Shown one piece after another: positions 22,829 through 33,800 of a stretch of DNA of 64,000 nt. The stretch is from contig NW_006763303.1 of NCBI RefSeq assembly GCF_000218685.1, positions 124,001 to 188,000 on the forward strand, written 5' to 3'. The stretch comes from Serpula lacrymans var. lacrymans S7.9 (lineage: Eukaryota > Basidiomycota > Agaricomycetes > Boletales > Serpulaceae). The notes under the pieces are model-generated. The model saw nothing but the letters and a program-made list of their open reading frames with translations, was not told where the DNA came from and made no database searches. Both the position numbers and the translations under genes were made by a program. Position 1 is the stretch's first letter. Each line of letters starts with the position of its first letter.

Positions 22829-23653
22829 GCGGTTGATATTGTTGGTACTGAGATGGCGACTTCTGTTGAGGGGGTCTATCTCTTTTCCTTTCCAGATTAA
22901 GTTCTTCATTTCACTGTTCCCATTTTCTTGCTGCTGCCTTCCATTCTAAGTACGTGGTGGGTAGGTTTTCCTGCTGCGAGATACAATCACGAAGGAACTG
23001 AGAGAGGTTGCGGCAAAGGATACTGTGAATGAACGGATAACTTTCATCTGCATCTGGTGGTAACCCTGCTTCCATAAGTTTGGATTCGAGTCCTCCAAAA
23101 TATGCGTCTACCATCATTTCTCGCTGTTCATAATTATGAAGGGCAATCTCTGCTTTCAACTTGAGATGGGGATCCAGGAATTTGTTATGTAATTCCTTGA
23201 TGAATTCCGAGATAGTTCCCTAATTCCGTGGTGCAAATAGGTCTCCTAGCACTGCGGTTTTGTTGTTGAAATTCGCCTTCCATGTGTGACAGGCGTCATT
23301 GGCTTTATCAGACAAGATTCCGGATAATGCGAAGAGGATTTTGGAGGAGTTGGTTTGGAAACTTCTGGGGTAGGCGAAAAAGTAATTGGCTAAGGCGTTC
23401 TTCCAGTCAACGTACATTTCCTTTTTACCAATGAATTCGAACGGAGGAGTGGCAAGGACAGCTTTGCTACCTTGATTTGTTTCGTCGGCCATTGCTGCCG
23501 CTAGATCAGGTTCAAGGTCTAAAGATTCCTGATTGAACCAATCGTCGGGTTGGTTTTCGGGTTCTAGAGCTTCCGCAGCAGCTCCTAGAGATTGTGGGGG
23601 AGGTGTGTCAGGAGTGACCAAAGGACGGGGTTCTCGGTAGGGCTCCAGTTTTT

Positions 23654-23704
23654 AACGGGTTAGATAACGAGTCTTAGATAACGGGTCTTTTAGATAATGA
23701 GTCC
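23654..23704. repeat. Short tandem repeat, unit about 14-15 bp
   Basis: Four imperfect units of the type TAGATAACGGGTCTT lie between the extra coding block and gag of Gypsy-1. They put stop codons in more than one frame and may have separated what was one longer reading frame. Confidence 0.6.
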
Positions 23705-23707
23705 TTT

Positions 23708-25330
23708 TTAATTAAAGTCTGGGTCAAATGTAAAGTTACTAGGGAAGTCTCCTCCTTCTGCTTCTCGGGGCCTCCAGTACTCTACGCTTTGAGTAGACTC
23801 TTCGCTTTCCGACTCAGTTTCACTGCTAGATTCTCCTCCAACTATGTCCGTTAGCGAACTTCCTGTTTCTCGTTCTATCCTTTCTGCGCAAGGTGCAAAA
23901 AGCTGTTCAACCGACGGGATGAGCGGTGCTTCTCCTCTTCGACCTTGGTAGGTGTACGAGTACTGCGGATAGATACAAGTTCGTGGGCTATGGTTAATAA
24001 CGGCCCAGAAATTGCTTTGGAGAACTGTAACAATGAAACATTCGGGGTGATCAGATTGTTGGTTAACAACAAATGGGGTGAGGATTTCTAAGATCCAGTA
24101 ATATTCGTCGACGTATTCTGAAACATGTCGAATATTGTTGATTTTGGTTGTGTAATCTTCTCCGTCACGGGATTTCCTCTGAGCAGTTGCGATGAGCTGA
24201 TCAAATTGTGCTAACACAGCAACAACTCGTCGAATGTGATCTTTGGTAGAGGGTGTGACAATTATAATAGAAGTGCTGTGTTGAAGACCAAACCGTGGTC
24301 CGAATGTGTCAAGATCTTGGACTTCAGGGAGGTAGAGAGTTCGGCGAAGTCGTGTTAGATATTGGACAATAGAAAGGTGGTCTAGATGATTGCCGATGCA
24401 GAAGTACTGGATAGGTTGGTAACTGACAGGAGAGGCGGAGTAGGTGTTGTAGTAGTCAGATGTAAAAAATGAGGATGGGATATCGTAGGTAGGTTCCTCG
24501 TGAGGCCTCTTCCTTAACACAATGCCGCAAAGCAAGGTGTGTTCGAAGTCGTAAGGGAGGAGGCGGCTGGGTATGTCTGGAAAAGAAAGAGGGCGGATTT
24601 GATGAAGGTCGAGGAGGTCTGGAATGTGACTCTGCGAAAGTTGCAGGTTTCGCTCTTGTACGTTGGCTACTCCCTTCAAGAGCTTAACCCTCTGAGTATT
24701 CTCGTAACTCGGGCGTACTAGGCTCTCGGAGTAGTCGATCAACGGAATTTGTTCGTGCCACAGGGATATGAAGATTAAAAGTTCTCTCCGTGCTCTGTCG
24801 GAGACGTTGGAGTACCTCCTCGAGACTGCGAGAATTTCTCCTACAGATGGCGGAATGGTAAAAAATGGATTGGGTGAGAGCGAGTGCGTCGTTTATGTCG
24901 AGGATGATTTCCTCAATCGGATCGATTGGAGAAGACGAAGCAGAGGAGTCTTGATACAACTCAGTGATCTGTTCGACCGTTCCTTCCGCGTCTGGAGTAC
25001 GGGCTTCAGTAGGGACGGGGAGGACCGGGAGCGGTTTGTTGAGGGCTGCGAGGAAATCTCTCTGGTGTCTGCGGTCTGCGTCTGATACCCACTCTTCTGA
25101 GAGCTGTTGGGATGTAGACACGATGGAGGTATACGACGTCGCTGACGAGTCCGGTTTGTAGGTATCTGATGATGGCAAAGAACGCAAAGAATTGGACGAG
25201 AGCGGTGATGGTAGAGAAGGCGTCCAGTTTGAGATGACTGAACGACAATAGGTGTAGTGGTGTGGATGGTGAGGGGTCGATGACGATAGTGAGGAGAGGG
25301 ATAGGGATGATAAAGGTGTGGAGAAGGTGA
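23708..25330 (-). pseudogene. Extra coding block between Gypsy-1 5' LTR and gag
   Basis: Two long minus-strand frames, 25187-24684 (open further upstream to about 25330) and 24742-23708, overlap by 59 bp and together could encode about 560 residues. Neither has an in-frame ATG at its start, so at least one frameshift or lost exon boundary is likely. The first is Ser/Pro/Glu rich with a helical stretch (IEEIILDINDALALTQSIFY). The second is well structured (YFCIGNHLDHLSIVQYLTRL, YWILEILTPFVVNQQ) and ends with an acidic Ser/Glu tract. Chromoviruses normally place gag right behind the 5' LTR. I do not recognise the product. Confidence 0.5.
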
Positions 25331-25432
25331 TGATGAAGGTTTAGACCGGTGCAGTGGCAATGACAGTCTTTTTCAGGGTGTAAGGAAATGGTTTTCCAAA
25401 GAGGGGCTCTGGAAAAGGATTTGAAGGAGGTG

Positions 25433-25443
25433 AGTTCAATATT
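25433..25443 (-). promoter_or_regulatory. Gypsy-1 self-priming primer-binding site
   Basis: One base inside the 5' LTR, the element-sense sequence AATATTGAACT is the exact reverse complement of AGTTCAATATT at 25574-25564 in the LTR. That lies about 29 nt downstream of a TATATAA box, where the transcript should begin. This is the Tf1 arrangement, in which the mRNA 5' end folds back to prime cDNA. No TGG...-type tRNA primer site is present. Confidence 0.65.
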
Positions 25444-25444
25444 T

Positions 25445-26072
25445 TGTCAGGCAACAAATACAAAGCTATATAACAAAGCACAATGCCTGGTCAAGTCCTT
25501 GCTGGAAGGCGGTGAATCAGGGTATGAGAATGAAGAGTATCGGTATGAGCGCAAATCCAAACTAATATTGAACTAGAGAACAATACATCGAGTATGTACT
25601 TCTTTATATAGTGAACGGCGATGGTCAGACCGAGAAAGGGAGGAACTGAGAAAGTGGTCTGACCAGCTAGCTAACCAATAAGTAAAAAGGAGAAGGGGGT
25701 CCGATCTATCGTATTTACTAATCGTATGAGAAAATGTATTGGTAAGGGATGTACAATTGGCTGTATCAGTAAGCCCATGAGAAGGCGCTGACTCACAACC
25801 TTCTTCGCTTATCAATATTCCTCCGAAGTATTCCCAGACATAGCACTGGATCGTGGCTTATGTCATCTGGATATCTTCTCGAGGGTCGACAACAAGTCTA
25901 CCTCGTCGTAGGTATGATAGGACGTGAGTGTGAATAGAAAATAAGAAGAAAAAGGATAAAAGTAATAAGACACCTGCGGTAATCTCTAGTCCGAGGGCAA
26001 GAGGAGTGACGGGGATCGAGTCTGCTAACCACGACATGACGGGAATGCAATAAGAAAAATCGATTCCTCACA
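25445..26072 (-). repeat. Gypsy-1 5' LTR
   Basis: 628 bp, nearly identical to the 3' LTR. In element sense: TGTGAGGAATCG start, TATATAA box at about 25609-25603, predicted transcript start near 25574, CCTGACA end. Flanked outside by the GTAAC duplication. Confidence 0.9.
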
Positions 26073-26580
26073 GTAACCACTCCCTCATCACTACCTTTAT
26101 AGTGTGTTCTTGTGTGCGCCAGAGTAACTAACTCTTCGTTGTTACAGTTGCTTCCCTGTCTACTACAGCCGACAATGCCTCTTCCCCCCCCGGCTGGTGC
26201 AACCCACCCCACCACCTCTACATCTGCCACTTCTGGGGCTGCACCGGCCGCTGTGGTTGCCCCCGGAAACGTGCCCACTCCCCCCGCTACCCATACATAC
26301 CTCGGGCAAGTCTTTGAGGTGCCAGAGACGGTCAGCAATGGTCAGCAGTTATATTTGGTAACACGGGGCCGCAGGATTGGCATATTATTTTCTAATTGGT
26401 AAGTCCTCTAATCCTTTTCTTTTGAAAAATGATCTAACATCATACATATGTAGGCAATCCACCTCCCCCCATGTCATTGGGGTGAGCCGTGCGGTCTTTA
26501 CACGTTGCCTCTCTTTAGAGGTTGGAATTACTGCTATGCATGAGGCCATTGAGGCTGGAGCAGTGGAAATTTTGCCTTGA

Positions 26581-28364
26581 AGTGGGCCGTTTACATACCT
26601 TGTACGATAGCTGTGTAGGGTGCACTCTCTGTCTTGGTGTCAACGTGTAAAAGTCATAGCAATATACTCTTTGCATCACAAACTTCGTGCACACTGAGGG
26701 TTATCACAAGTCACACAAATGATTCTTTTACAGGTATTTAATGTTCATTTAGTATTTTTTACTTAATGACAGGTATACATGCAGCGGCTGTTAAAAAGTA
26801 CTTGCCGGAGGCGGCATGTCGAACCGTAACTAACGATCCACCGCTACAGGTCACAGGCGATCACATGATCATTGTCACGTCATGGAATTCGGGCCTGTGC
26901 GTAAGTAGTGAACTTGCCAACGAGCTTGTCAGTATCTCTATTGGCAACTGCTTATCAGCGCTGACTAGGTGCTGTTTGTTGGCCAATTCTTTAGGCATAA
27001 TGTAATGCCAATGATCAGTCTTTCTTCCTCTTCTCAAAGTCCTCCCCAAATCTACGAGTTCTAACGCTAAGACATAGTCCCCTCCACGCTCACAGTTTTG
27101 CTTTGACTGTCTACAGCTCAAAGTAGAGATACACGGTGACCGAGTCATGTCTGTATCAGGTATCTGCCTAACTTTTTCCCTTTTTGTTCTATGCTACCAG
27201 CCCAATGTCTCTCTCGTGTTGCAATTTTTTAGGTTCATGGCACCCAGTAAAGTGGGAGGGACCGTTTTGAATCGGCTTGTGCGATCAGACGATAAGAGTT
27301 GGATAAGTAGTGCTCAGATGTCCTCAGTCTGTGAGTCCCACTATCACGGGTTTCAAGGTGAAATCGCGCGGAATCCGATCTTCGTCTGTAATTTAGGAGA
27401 TCACCACGTCTGCTACAAATTTCATTTACGACTTGTTTTTTCATCATCGCCACAAACGCACGAGACTATGGTGCAGCGAACGATGGCGAAAGAACGTGTT
27501 GAAGGAGTTGAATGATTCATCAGGTAATCACCATAATAGGTACGTTCAACTGTCTTCTCTTCCCTTATAGAAAGTAATTTCCACTTAATAAGCTTTTGTG
27601 GCTCTTACCATCACGTATCACAATTGCCAGATTCCCAACTGCAGTTACAGTACGCTGTGGTTTACGAGAGACCTTGACCTTGGCGATCGGGTTTAGAATC
27701 CTGTGTGTATCCGATTCGATATCTCCAGATTGAATAGACTTTTAATGCTCATCGCATTCCTCATTCAGTTAACTGAGCGCTGTATATCACACGCCTGTGG
27801 TGTTGTACAATCGGTGTATACTTGCTCTCCCGCCGAAGGGGGTAAGGAGCGGAGATCACGTTCGTCGGACTCTGTGGTTATTGGGTACGTGAATCCCGAT
27901 GACCTTTTCCCTCCACTGAGAGCTTATACACAGCCTTTTAGTCTGTATAGAGTATAGTAGCTGCTGTGCAAGAATGACATGTAGGCACATGACTGGCTTA
28001 CCCAAGTAGCTTTAGTGGATATTATTAATAGCACCTGCAAGAACTGTTGGCTGTTCGTGCATTCATACCCAGAAACCGAGTATTTCTTGTGGTAATATAA
28101 TTGGCAGCAGTTAGACAAAAGGCTCATCCAGCTGATGCTATTCCGATCATATCGCGTTGTAAGTATTGCTTTGGCCGGTTAGCGACTGGTCATACCTGTT
28201 CAGTTAATGTTTGCCGGCACCGGATGTAAAATAACAGCGATGTGATGTGGATAACCCGGCTCACTGGACCAGGTCAATCAACTATCGGCGAACATTTCTG
28301 ACGCCATATATTTAGAGCTTATCCTTCTCGAAAACTCGCAATTTCCTACCTTCCCTCTTCCATC
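26581..28364. other. Intergenic, no supported gene
   Basis: Frames here are at most about 120 codons (27147-27515) and lack ATG-led, domain-like content. The right end should hold the promoter of the DUF2235 gene; a CATATATTTA stretch at about 28304-28314 is a candidate TATA element. Confidence 0.5.
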
Positions 28365-30857
28365 ATGTCTGCATCTCAGTTCATCACTGTTTCTAGTGAA
28401 GCCTCCGAGTTCTCTCTGCCAAGGGCCTCGACAGAGCCAATCGCTCAGCAGCGTAAAGTAAAGAAAAGGATTATTGTATGCTGCGACGGGTGGGTAGCGT
28501 GTTTGTTAGGATATACCGAGTTTGTCGGCTCACGCTTACTTGTCGCAGAACATGGCAGGATGGAGTTATCGTGAAAGAACGATGGATGTATACTAACATT
28601 CTCGTGAGTAAGGCCTCGATCGCTGGTCACATATTGGCTGATATGTCTTTGCAGAAACTCTCTCGAGCTCTCAATCATGTTGACGAACGGCCGTACGTCG
28701 TCCATAGATTAACTCGACTGACGCGGAGTTGAAAATGTTCCATTATCTAGCGATTTTCCCATTCCACAAATCGTATTTTACCAGACGGGTGTAGGGAGCG
28801 AGCCCAATCTTTACTCGGAATACGTGCAAGGTATGGTCTTCTTGCATATACCCACTAATCTAGTACTAGCATGCTGAGAAGTTTTCTCATAAAGGTGCTA
28901 CCGGATATTCTCTTGGTAGGTACACTACTCATACGTCAGCGAATGTATATGAACTTGACTCTTCTCCCTAGTCGTCAAAGTTCAAGAAGCATATGCTTTT
29001 ATTGCACAGTGAGTGTAGATATCTATTTCTTGTTTCAATTGCTAATTGCTTGCACGGCGTGTATCTAGAAATTTCCATCCTGGAGATGAGGTATATATAC
29101 GTCATATGCAATCTTCTATACCTTACTGATACGTCGAATTCGCAAAGATATATTTGTTCGGATTTTCTAGGGTAAGTTGTTCGAAATAATATATGGTTTA
29201 CACATATTCTGACAGACTTGTAGGGTGCTTACACCGCACGTATGATAGCAATGATCATCGTCCGTCTCTCATGATTTCTGTAGTCATCCTCCATTTAACT
29301 TGAACTCCCACAAACAGGGAGCCATCGGTGTCCTGAACCGTACTGATATGGATAATTTTGCCGATATCTTCGTGTCGTATCAAAAGTTAGGAAAACTCAA
29401 GGATGGTGCAGGCACGTCCGAGTCTTCCCGTCGCTTTTCATACATCTGAGCTGACAGTGCCTTCCAGAGAAGACAGCTTTACAAAAAAAGCTTGACCCTT
29501 GGTTATCTCATGACGCTCCTGGAAAAAAACGAGCCGACTCCGACCAAGACACGTTTTCAATCAAGTAAGGCTATATCGTAGTGTGCACCGACTTTGACTC
29601 AAATAAAGGCCCGCAGATGTGTTGGCGTTTTCGACACAGTTGGTTCTCTGGGTTTGCCTGAAGAGTTGACGCACCATGCACCATCGACTAAGTCCCTCTT
29701 TGGGTTCTCTGATACTTTCCTTGGAGAGCATATCGAGCGCGCATATCAAGCCCTTGCATTAAACGAAACTAGGGCAGACTTTGTGAGCGTCAACGACTTG
29801 GTATAAGGATATCAGAAGTGACGTGTTCGATAACGTAGAATTGTGCGAAATTTGACCAGACAACAGGTGGTCGCAAAAAGGGTCAGGTTCTTAAGCAGGT
29901 GTGTTTTTCTCCATCCATATCTAGTGACATTCAAGTAAATTAACGTCTTTTATAGTGTTGGTTTACTGGTAAGCCTTTTCAAATGTTAATATGGACATTA
30001 TTTTGATGACTCTCGCACTTTCATCAGGTTCTCACTCTGATGTAGGTCTTTCCCCTGCGTGTAAGGCTCATCGACTAAATAAGCATTACTTTACTAGATT
30101 GGTGGAGGCTGGCACGATCATGATCTCTCTGATTTGACCCTCACTTGGATGGTGGTATGTTAGAAAGTGAAGGATGCAAAGGCTTGATCATCTCATTTCG
30201 TTCACAGGCAAACATCGAGGACATGTTGTCAGTTGACATGACGTACATTAAATCATTACCGGACCCGGTGGCACTCTGGGGAGAACAGCAGCCACACGAG
30301 TGAGTGCAAATGGGGGTAGATGTATTCACCTACTGATGTCGGTGTTTTTTCCATCTAGCCCGCGGACAGGTATTTTCATCTTATCAGACAAAATTAGTCG
30401 AACACTGCCCACGAAGACTGACGACGTCACACACGAAACTATTCATCCCTCGGTGTTACGCCAGGCGCATATGCTTCCTCAATTACAGAAAAACATTGAT
30501 GAAGACCCTGCCCTCGTTTGTCAGCTCTTACCTTTCGAGCAGGAGATGAGGGAACACTGGCCATATGTTCCGGGAAAATATGATGCGAAGCAGTCCAGAG
30601 GGTCTGCTCAAGTGATATCGGTCACCTCTGCAAAAAAAGATTTCTTATGGAGCAGTACGAAGGAGGTAGTATCCGTCGGGGCTCAGCTAGGTCAAGAGCT
30701 CTTCAGGGAGGTTCGTCAGACAACCACGACTACTTCGGGAGGGGACAATGCACAGGCATCTCATGGCTCTAGCTGGTTCGCGCAGATTGCTCATGAATCC
30801 CATGTCGGAGCTATCATCAAGGAGTTTTCTGGTTCTCAAACGACCCCTAAACATTGA
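28365..30857 (+). CDS. DUF2235 alpha/beta-hydrolase-like protein
   Basis: DUF2235 proteins have an alpha/beta-hydrolase core related to the Tle1 phospholipase effectors; fungal substrates are mostly unknown. Exon 1 (28365-28489) starts MSASQFITVSSEAS and ends in KKRIIVCCDG. Spliced reading then gives TWQDGVIVKERWMYTNIL|KLSRALNHVDERP|DFPIPQIVFYQTGVG, ATGYSL|VVKVQEAYAFIAQNFHPGDE, IYLFGFS|RGAYTARMIAMII, and CVGVFDTVGSLGLPEELT. The nucleophile elbow GFSRG spans an intron, and VFDTVGS supplies the usual Asp. The last exons give HDHDLSDLTLTWM, ANIEDMLSVDM and a long tail ending ...SGSQTTPKH with TGA at 30855-30857. About 14 exons with 45-65-bp introns. No disruption was seen in the junctions read. 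Confidence 0.82.
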
Positions 30858-33800
30858 GTAATAGCTAAAAGTTGATGGCTGTATTTTATACTTTCAATTA
30901 AGATGATCTTATTATCTTGAATTTACTATCAGACCGTACTTCGATGCGAGAATTTGTCTGTGGTGTGAATCCTGAAAGAGCGAGCTTGGGGAGGTATAAG
31001 CAATGAGTAGAGGATGCGTGTCGGAAGTAATCCCTACCGCCGCCAGTGAAAGTGTGGATCTGCCTTGTCGACGACGCGTATATCCGAACCAAGCGTATGG
31101 CCGCGCTTCTCTATAGACCTGTCCGATGGGAGGCCTGATTAGACTGGGGAGGTAGGGAAGCGCGTCCTTCTGAATCTGAATCCAAAGGTGGTCCCGGGAG
31201 TTCGGTGGAAGCGGTGTGTCACGTTTGAGTTCGACCTTAACAAAGCCCAAGCACTAAATATTAATGCTGCGCATGGCTGGACGGCCTTACTTTAAAGAAG
31301 GGAGGTTCGTACGGTGGTCGTTTGGTTACGGTTGGAATGCCGGCGACGGCATCGGATTTCTTTCAACGACTGACAATTTCGATAGGTCTCTTTGAATATT
31401 CCTAAGGGCATGTCCATATCTGTAAAAATGAATGTAGTATATTGTGCTTATTCTCATATGTGGTAGCCTGTATTTATTATATTTACATTGAAAAAACAGA
31501 AAAGTAATCAACGAGCAGGAAACAAGAGATGATAATGCCGGTGCAAAAGCGAGAATACCTGGATGAATCAATAAACACGGATAATATAATAACTTACAAT
31601 ATGTGACTGCCCGTAAAACGTGGGTGGCAACTGTGGCAACAAGTGATAAAGTCATAAAACAAGAATAAAATAAAAACTCACGTTTTATCCACGGCACGGC
31701 ACCAGGGTTGCTATACCGTTATATGACCACCAAATTAGCAACATTTTATGGCAAGATTATCTGAGCTGAATGACAGGGCTTGGTTAGTTGACTATAGTGC
31801 GACAGCCATAAAAAATTTAGTACTGCACAGTTATGCGGATCTGTGGCCATGTTATTAGTTACAGGTTACACCATCACACACGACGAGGTTTTTTCCTTAC
31901 TACCGCTCACTGAGTGCTCAATCTCGTCCAACGCTGCAGTCACTATTCTGGATCCATTCCATCAGAACGCTCACTCCACAGATCAGCTAAAACCCAATTT
32001 ATTTATTTTACTCTGGCCACTCGAGGTTGACTGAGCATGCAAAGTAGGTAAGCGTGACTTTCTGCTTACCTAATATTTCCAGCTGACATATGCCTTGTAC
32101 CCCCTTGCACTCAATCCCTGGCCTGCCTGCGAACTTTGCCGTACAAATTTTATGTAGTAACTATTTTCCTTTCCATATTCGTGACATTTTGGTCTTCACC
32201 AATTTTCCCTGTACTTGCAAAGCACATTTTATAATAATATTGATACTCACAACAATCACGGTCACACTGCATGGGCAAATTAGAGGTATAGAAGCGGCTG
32301 TTGAATATACTAAGATGCCGTGTTCCGCGGTGTTTAAAATTCCAACCGTAACCAAACGACCACCGTAGGTTCGATAGACAGAACCGGTATTACTGTAAGT
32401 TTAATTGGCGGAATTTTCCGAGGCTCAGCGAATTGCCGTGATATCACTGAACTGGCTCTAATAAGTAAAGGTTAGATCGTCACGGATGTCGTTTTAAATT
32501 GTGGTGGTCATCATGAGCCTCGTTTCCTGCCGTCGCCTTCTGCACCCTTTGATAGCTCTGAAGTGACCGAAGATAGTTAGTGAGTATTCTACATAGGCTG
32601 TTGGCAGGAACTCACGTCACGCAGCACGCTTTGATCTTTGGATTTTAGTGGCTGCACACTTGTTTCGTTTCGTTGATGTCATATTCCAGTTCATTTCTCC
32701 TTTTGCCATGCCTCTTGCCATCATTGGAGCGTCAAAGAACCAAGGCCGCGCCCGCAACCCTCCAGGTGGCCCAGGAATGACTTATTTTTCAATCTGTCGC
32801 ATCCCGAGTAGATCAGTGATCAGACAGAACTGCATCCCCTAATCTCCCGTTACTCTGAACCAGCCATGTTTGCGGTGTTATGATAGATTGAGGTCTTGAT
32901 AAGTACCGCCTTGCCTTAGATACAACATTCGCACATGCTAATAACAGCGCTTCCCATCTCCTTAAACCTCACCGAGAGGGCGAAGTTGAAGGCCACTCAC
33001 CTCTCTTTCACTTCCCCAAGTCAAATATCACAGCTATGTCTTCACTATCAGACGTAAAATACTTGGGATACTCATACTGGGGTACGGACTTATCGTTGGA
33101 TATATGCTTGCATTTACTTAGTGTCGTTCTTACAGGACTCCTGGTTGCAACCATGTTAGCTCATATGACTAGTCACTTCTACACGAAAAATGAAGCTTTA
33201 GCAAGTTTTATAGGGTGTACACTTTCGCAAGGTTGTTATTACTTTCACAATTACAACGATCGGTGGCCTGTAAAGACACTGGCGAGTAGGAATGTCATTT
33301 CAAGAATGTTTTGGTGCTCTTACCCTAACACACCAGGTTTCGTTTATCATGTACGAAAAAAGTATCATATCAAGGTTACAGAATTTCAGCTAGTGTTTCA
33401 TAATAGCATTTTTAGCACATTGAATTGGATCCTTTTAGCCAAATCAATTTTCGCCTATATGGTTTGTCTCCAGTTCATCACAAATATCCAGACTTTGAAG
33501 ACTAGGATTTACCCTTCAGGTTCAAAATTACGACAATCCGTCTGCTCTTACACTTCTGCCGTGGTGCGTAAAGTCCCTTTCCATAGCTGATGCCACCGAG
33601 TGATGGCGAACGTAGGGGATATTCCGCAGAGACTGCCACAACATATATCGTGCAAAGCACGTACGTGATCCCACAATAGCCTTATTCCGATATCTTCCTG
33701 ATCGTGGTCAAGCGCACAGCTGTTCTTCGCTCACCACATTTACACAGGTGTGTCTTTCCCCGATAGGATGGATTGCCTTTATTTATTCGTAGCATAGTCA

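Larger units (their letters stand above)
20605..23621 (-). pseudogene. Gypsy-1 gag, two nonsense codons and an insertion
   Basis: Gag reads from about 23621 (no ATG in frame; the upstream stop is about 12 codons before TTG 23621). It includes YVDWKNALANYFFAYPRSF, a capsid-like region. A TAG lies at 23220-23222 (APRN*GTISEF) and a TGA at 22911-22913 (KWEQ*NEEL). The 1.8-kb element entered at 22828/21007, splitting QYQPRYQQNQ in frame. The C-terminal part carries one CCHC zinc knuckle (CYNCGERGHIARNC) and ends at 20605 after FQKGQE. Gag forms the virus-like particle; this copy cannot make one. Confidence 0.85.
14726..26072 (-). mobile_element. Gypsy-1: degraded chromovirus (Ty3/Gypsy) with two LTRs
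   Basis: Minus-strand element: 5' LTR 25445-26072, extra coding block, gag, protease-RT-RNase H, integrase-chromodomain, polypurine tract AAAAGGGGAGCTAA (15353-15366), 3' LTR 14726-15352. It is flanked by the perfect duplication GTAAC (14721-14725 and 26073-26077), and sits in a Gypsy-2-type solo LTR. Two copies of the 1.8-kb TG...CA element sit inside it (16581-17923 and 21007-22828). At least four in-frame stops interrupt gag-pol. By eye the LTRs differ by about one substitution and one single-base indel in ~627 bp. Without the two inserts the element is about 8.2 kb. Confidence 0.88.
13864..26146 (+). mobile_element. Solo LTR (Gypsy-2 family) inserted in the host exon, itself interrupted
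   Basis: Begins TGTTATGATAACACAA at 13864 and ends CTCTTCGTTGTTACA at 26146. It is flanked by the perfect 5-bp duplication GTTGC (13859-13863 and 26147-26151). LTR pieces are 13864-14072, 14588-14725 and 26078-26146, about 416 bp in all. The two gaps are younger insertions. It matches the 387-bp Gypsy-2 LTR but in reverse orientation, and has no internal domain, so it is a solo LTR. Confidence 0.8.
13562..26580 (+). pseudogene. RNase H1 N-terminal-like domain gene split by a TE stack
   Basis: Exon pieces: 13562-13632 (acceptor TCCCCCAG), 13689-13863 (56-bp intron), then 12.3 kb of transposons flanked by the TSD GTTGC, then 26152-26398 and 26454-26580 with TGA. Without the insertion the reading runs ...IDAALVASLSTTADNASS into the far side. 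There it loses frame in a run of eight C at about 26184-26191; nine C would restore the Pro/Ala/Thr-rich linker. The C-terminal part GQQLYLVTRGRRIGILFSNW|QSTSPHVIGVSRAVF resembles the small fold (YYVVxxGRxxGIFxxW...VxGxxxAxxxx) of RNase H1 N-termini and many agaricomycete orphan proteins. Upstream exons are not identified. The domain assignment is by eye. The gene is inactive here through both insertion and frameshift. Confidence 0.6.

Noticed and set aside
27147..27515. 122-codon frame as a host gene
   Set aside because: No recognisable domain, non-ATG start and no plausible splice partners.
33036..33590. 184-codon frame as an intact DUF6534 membrane protein
   Set aside because: Only one short stretch resembles that family; the rest does not, and no supporting exons were found.
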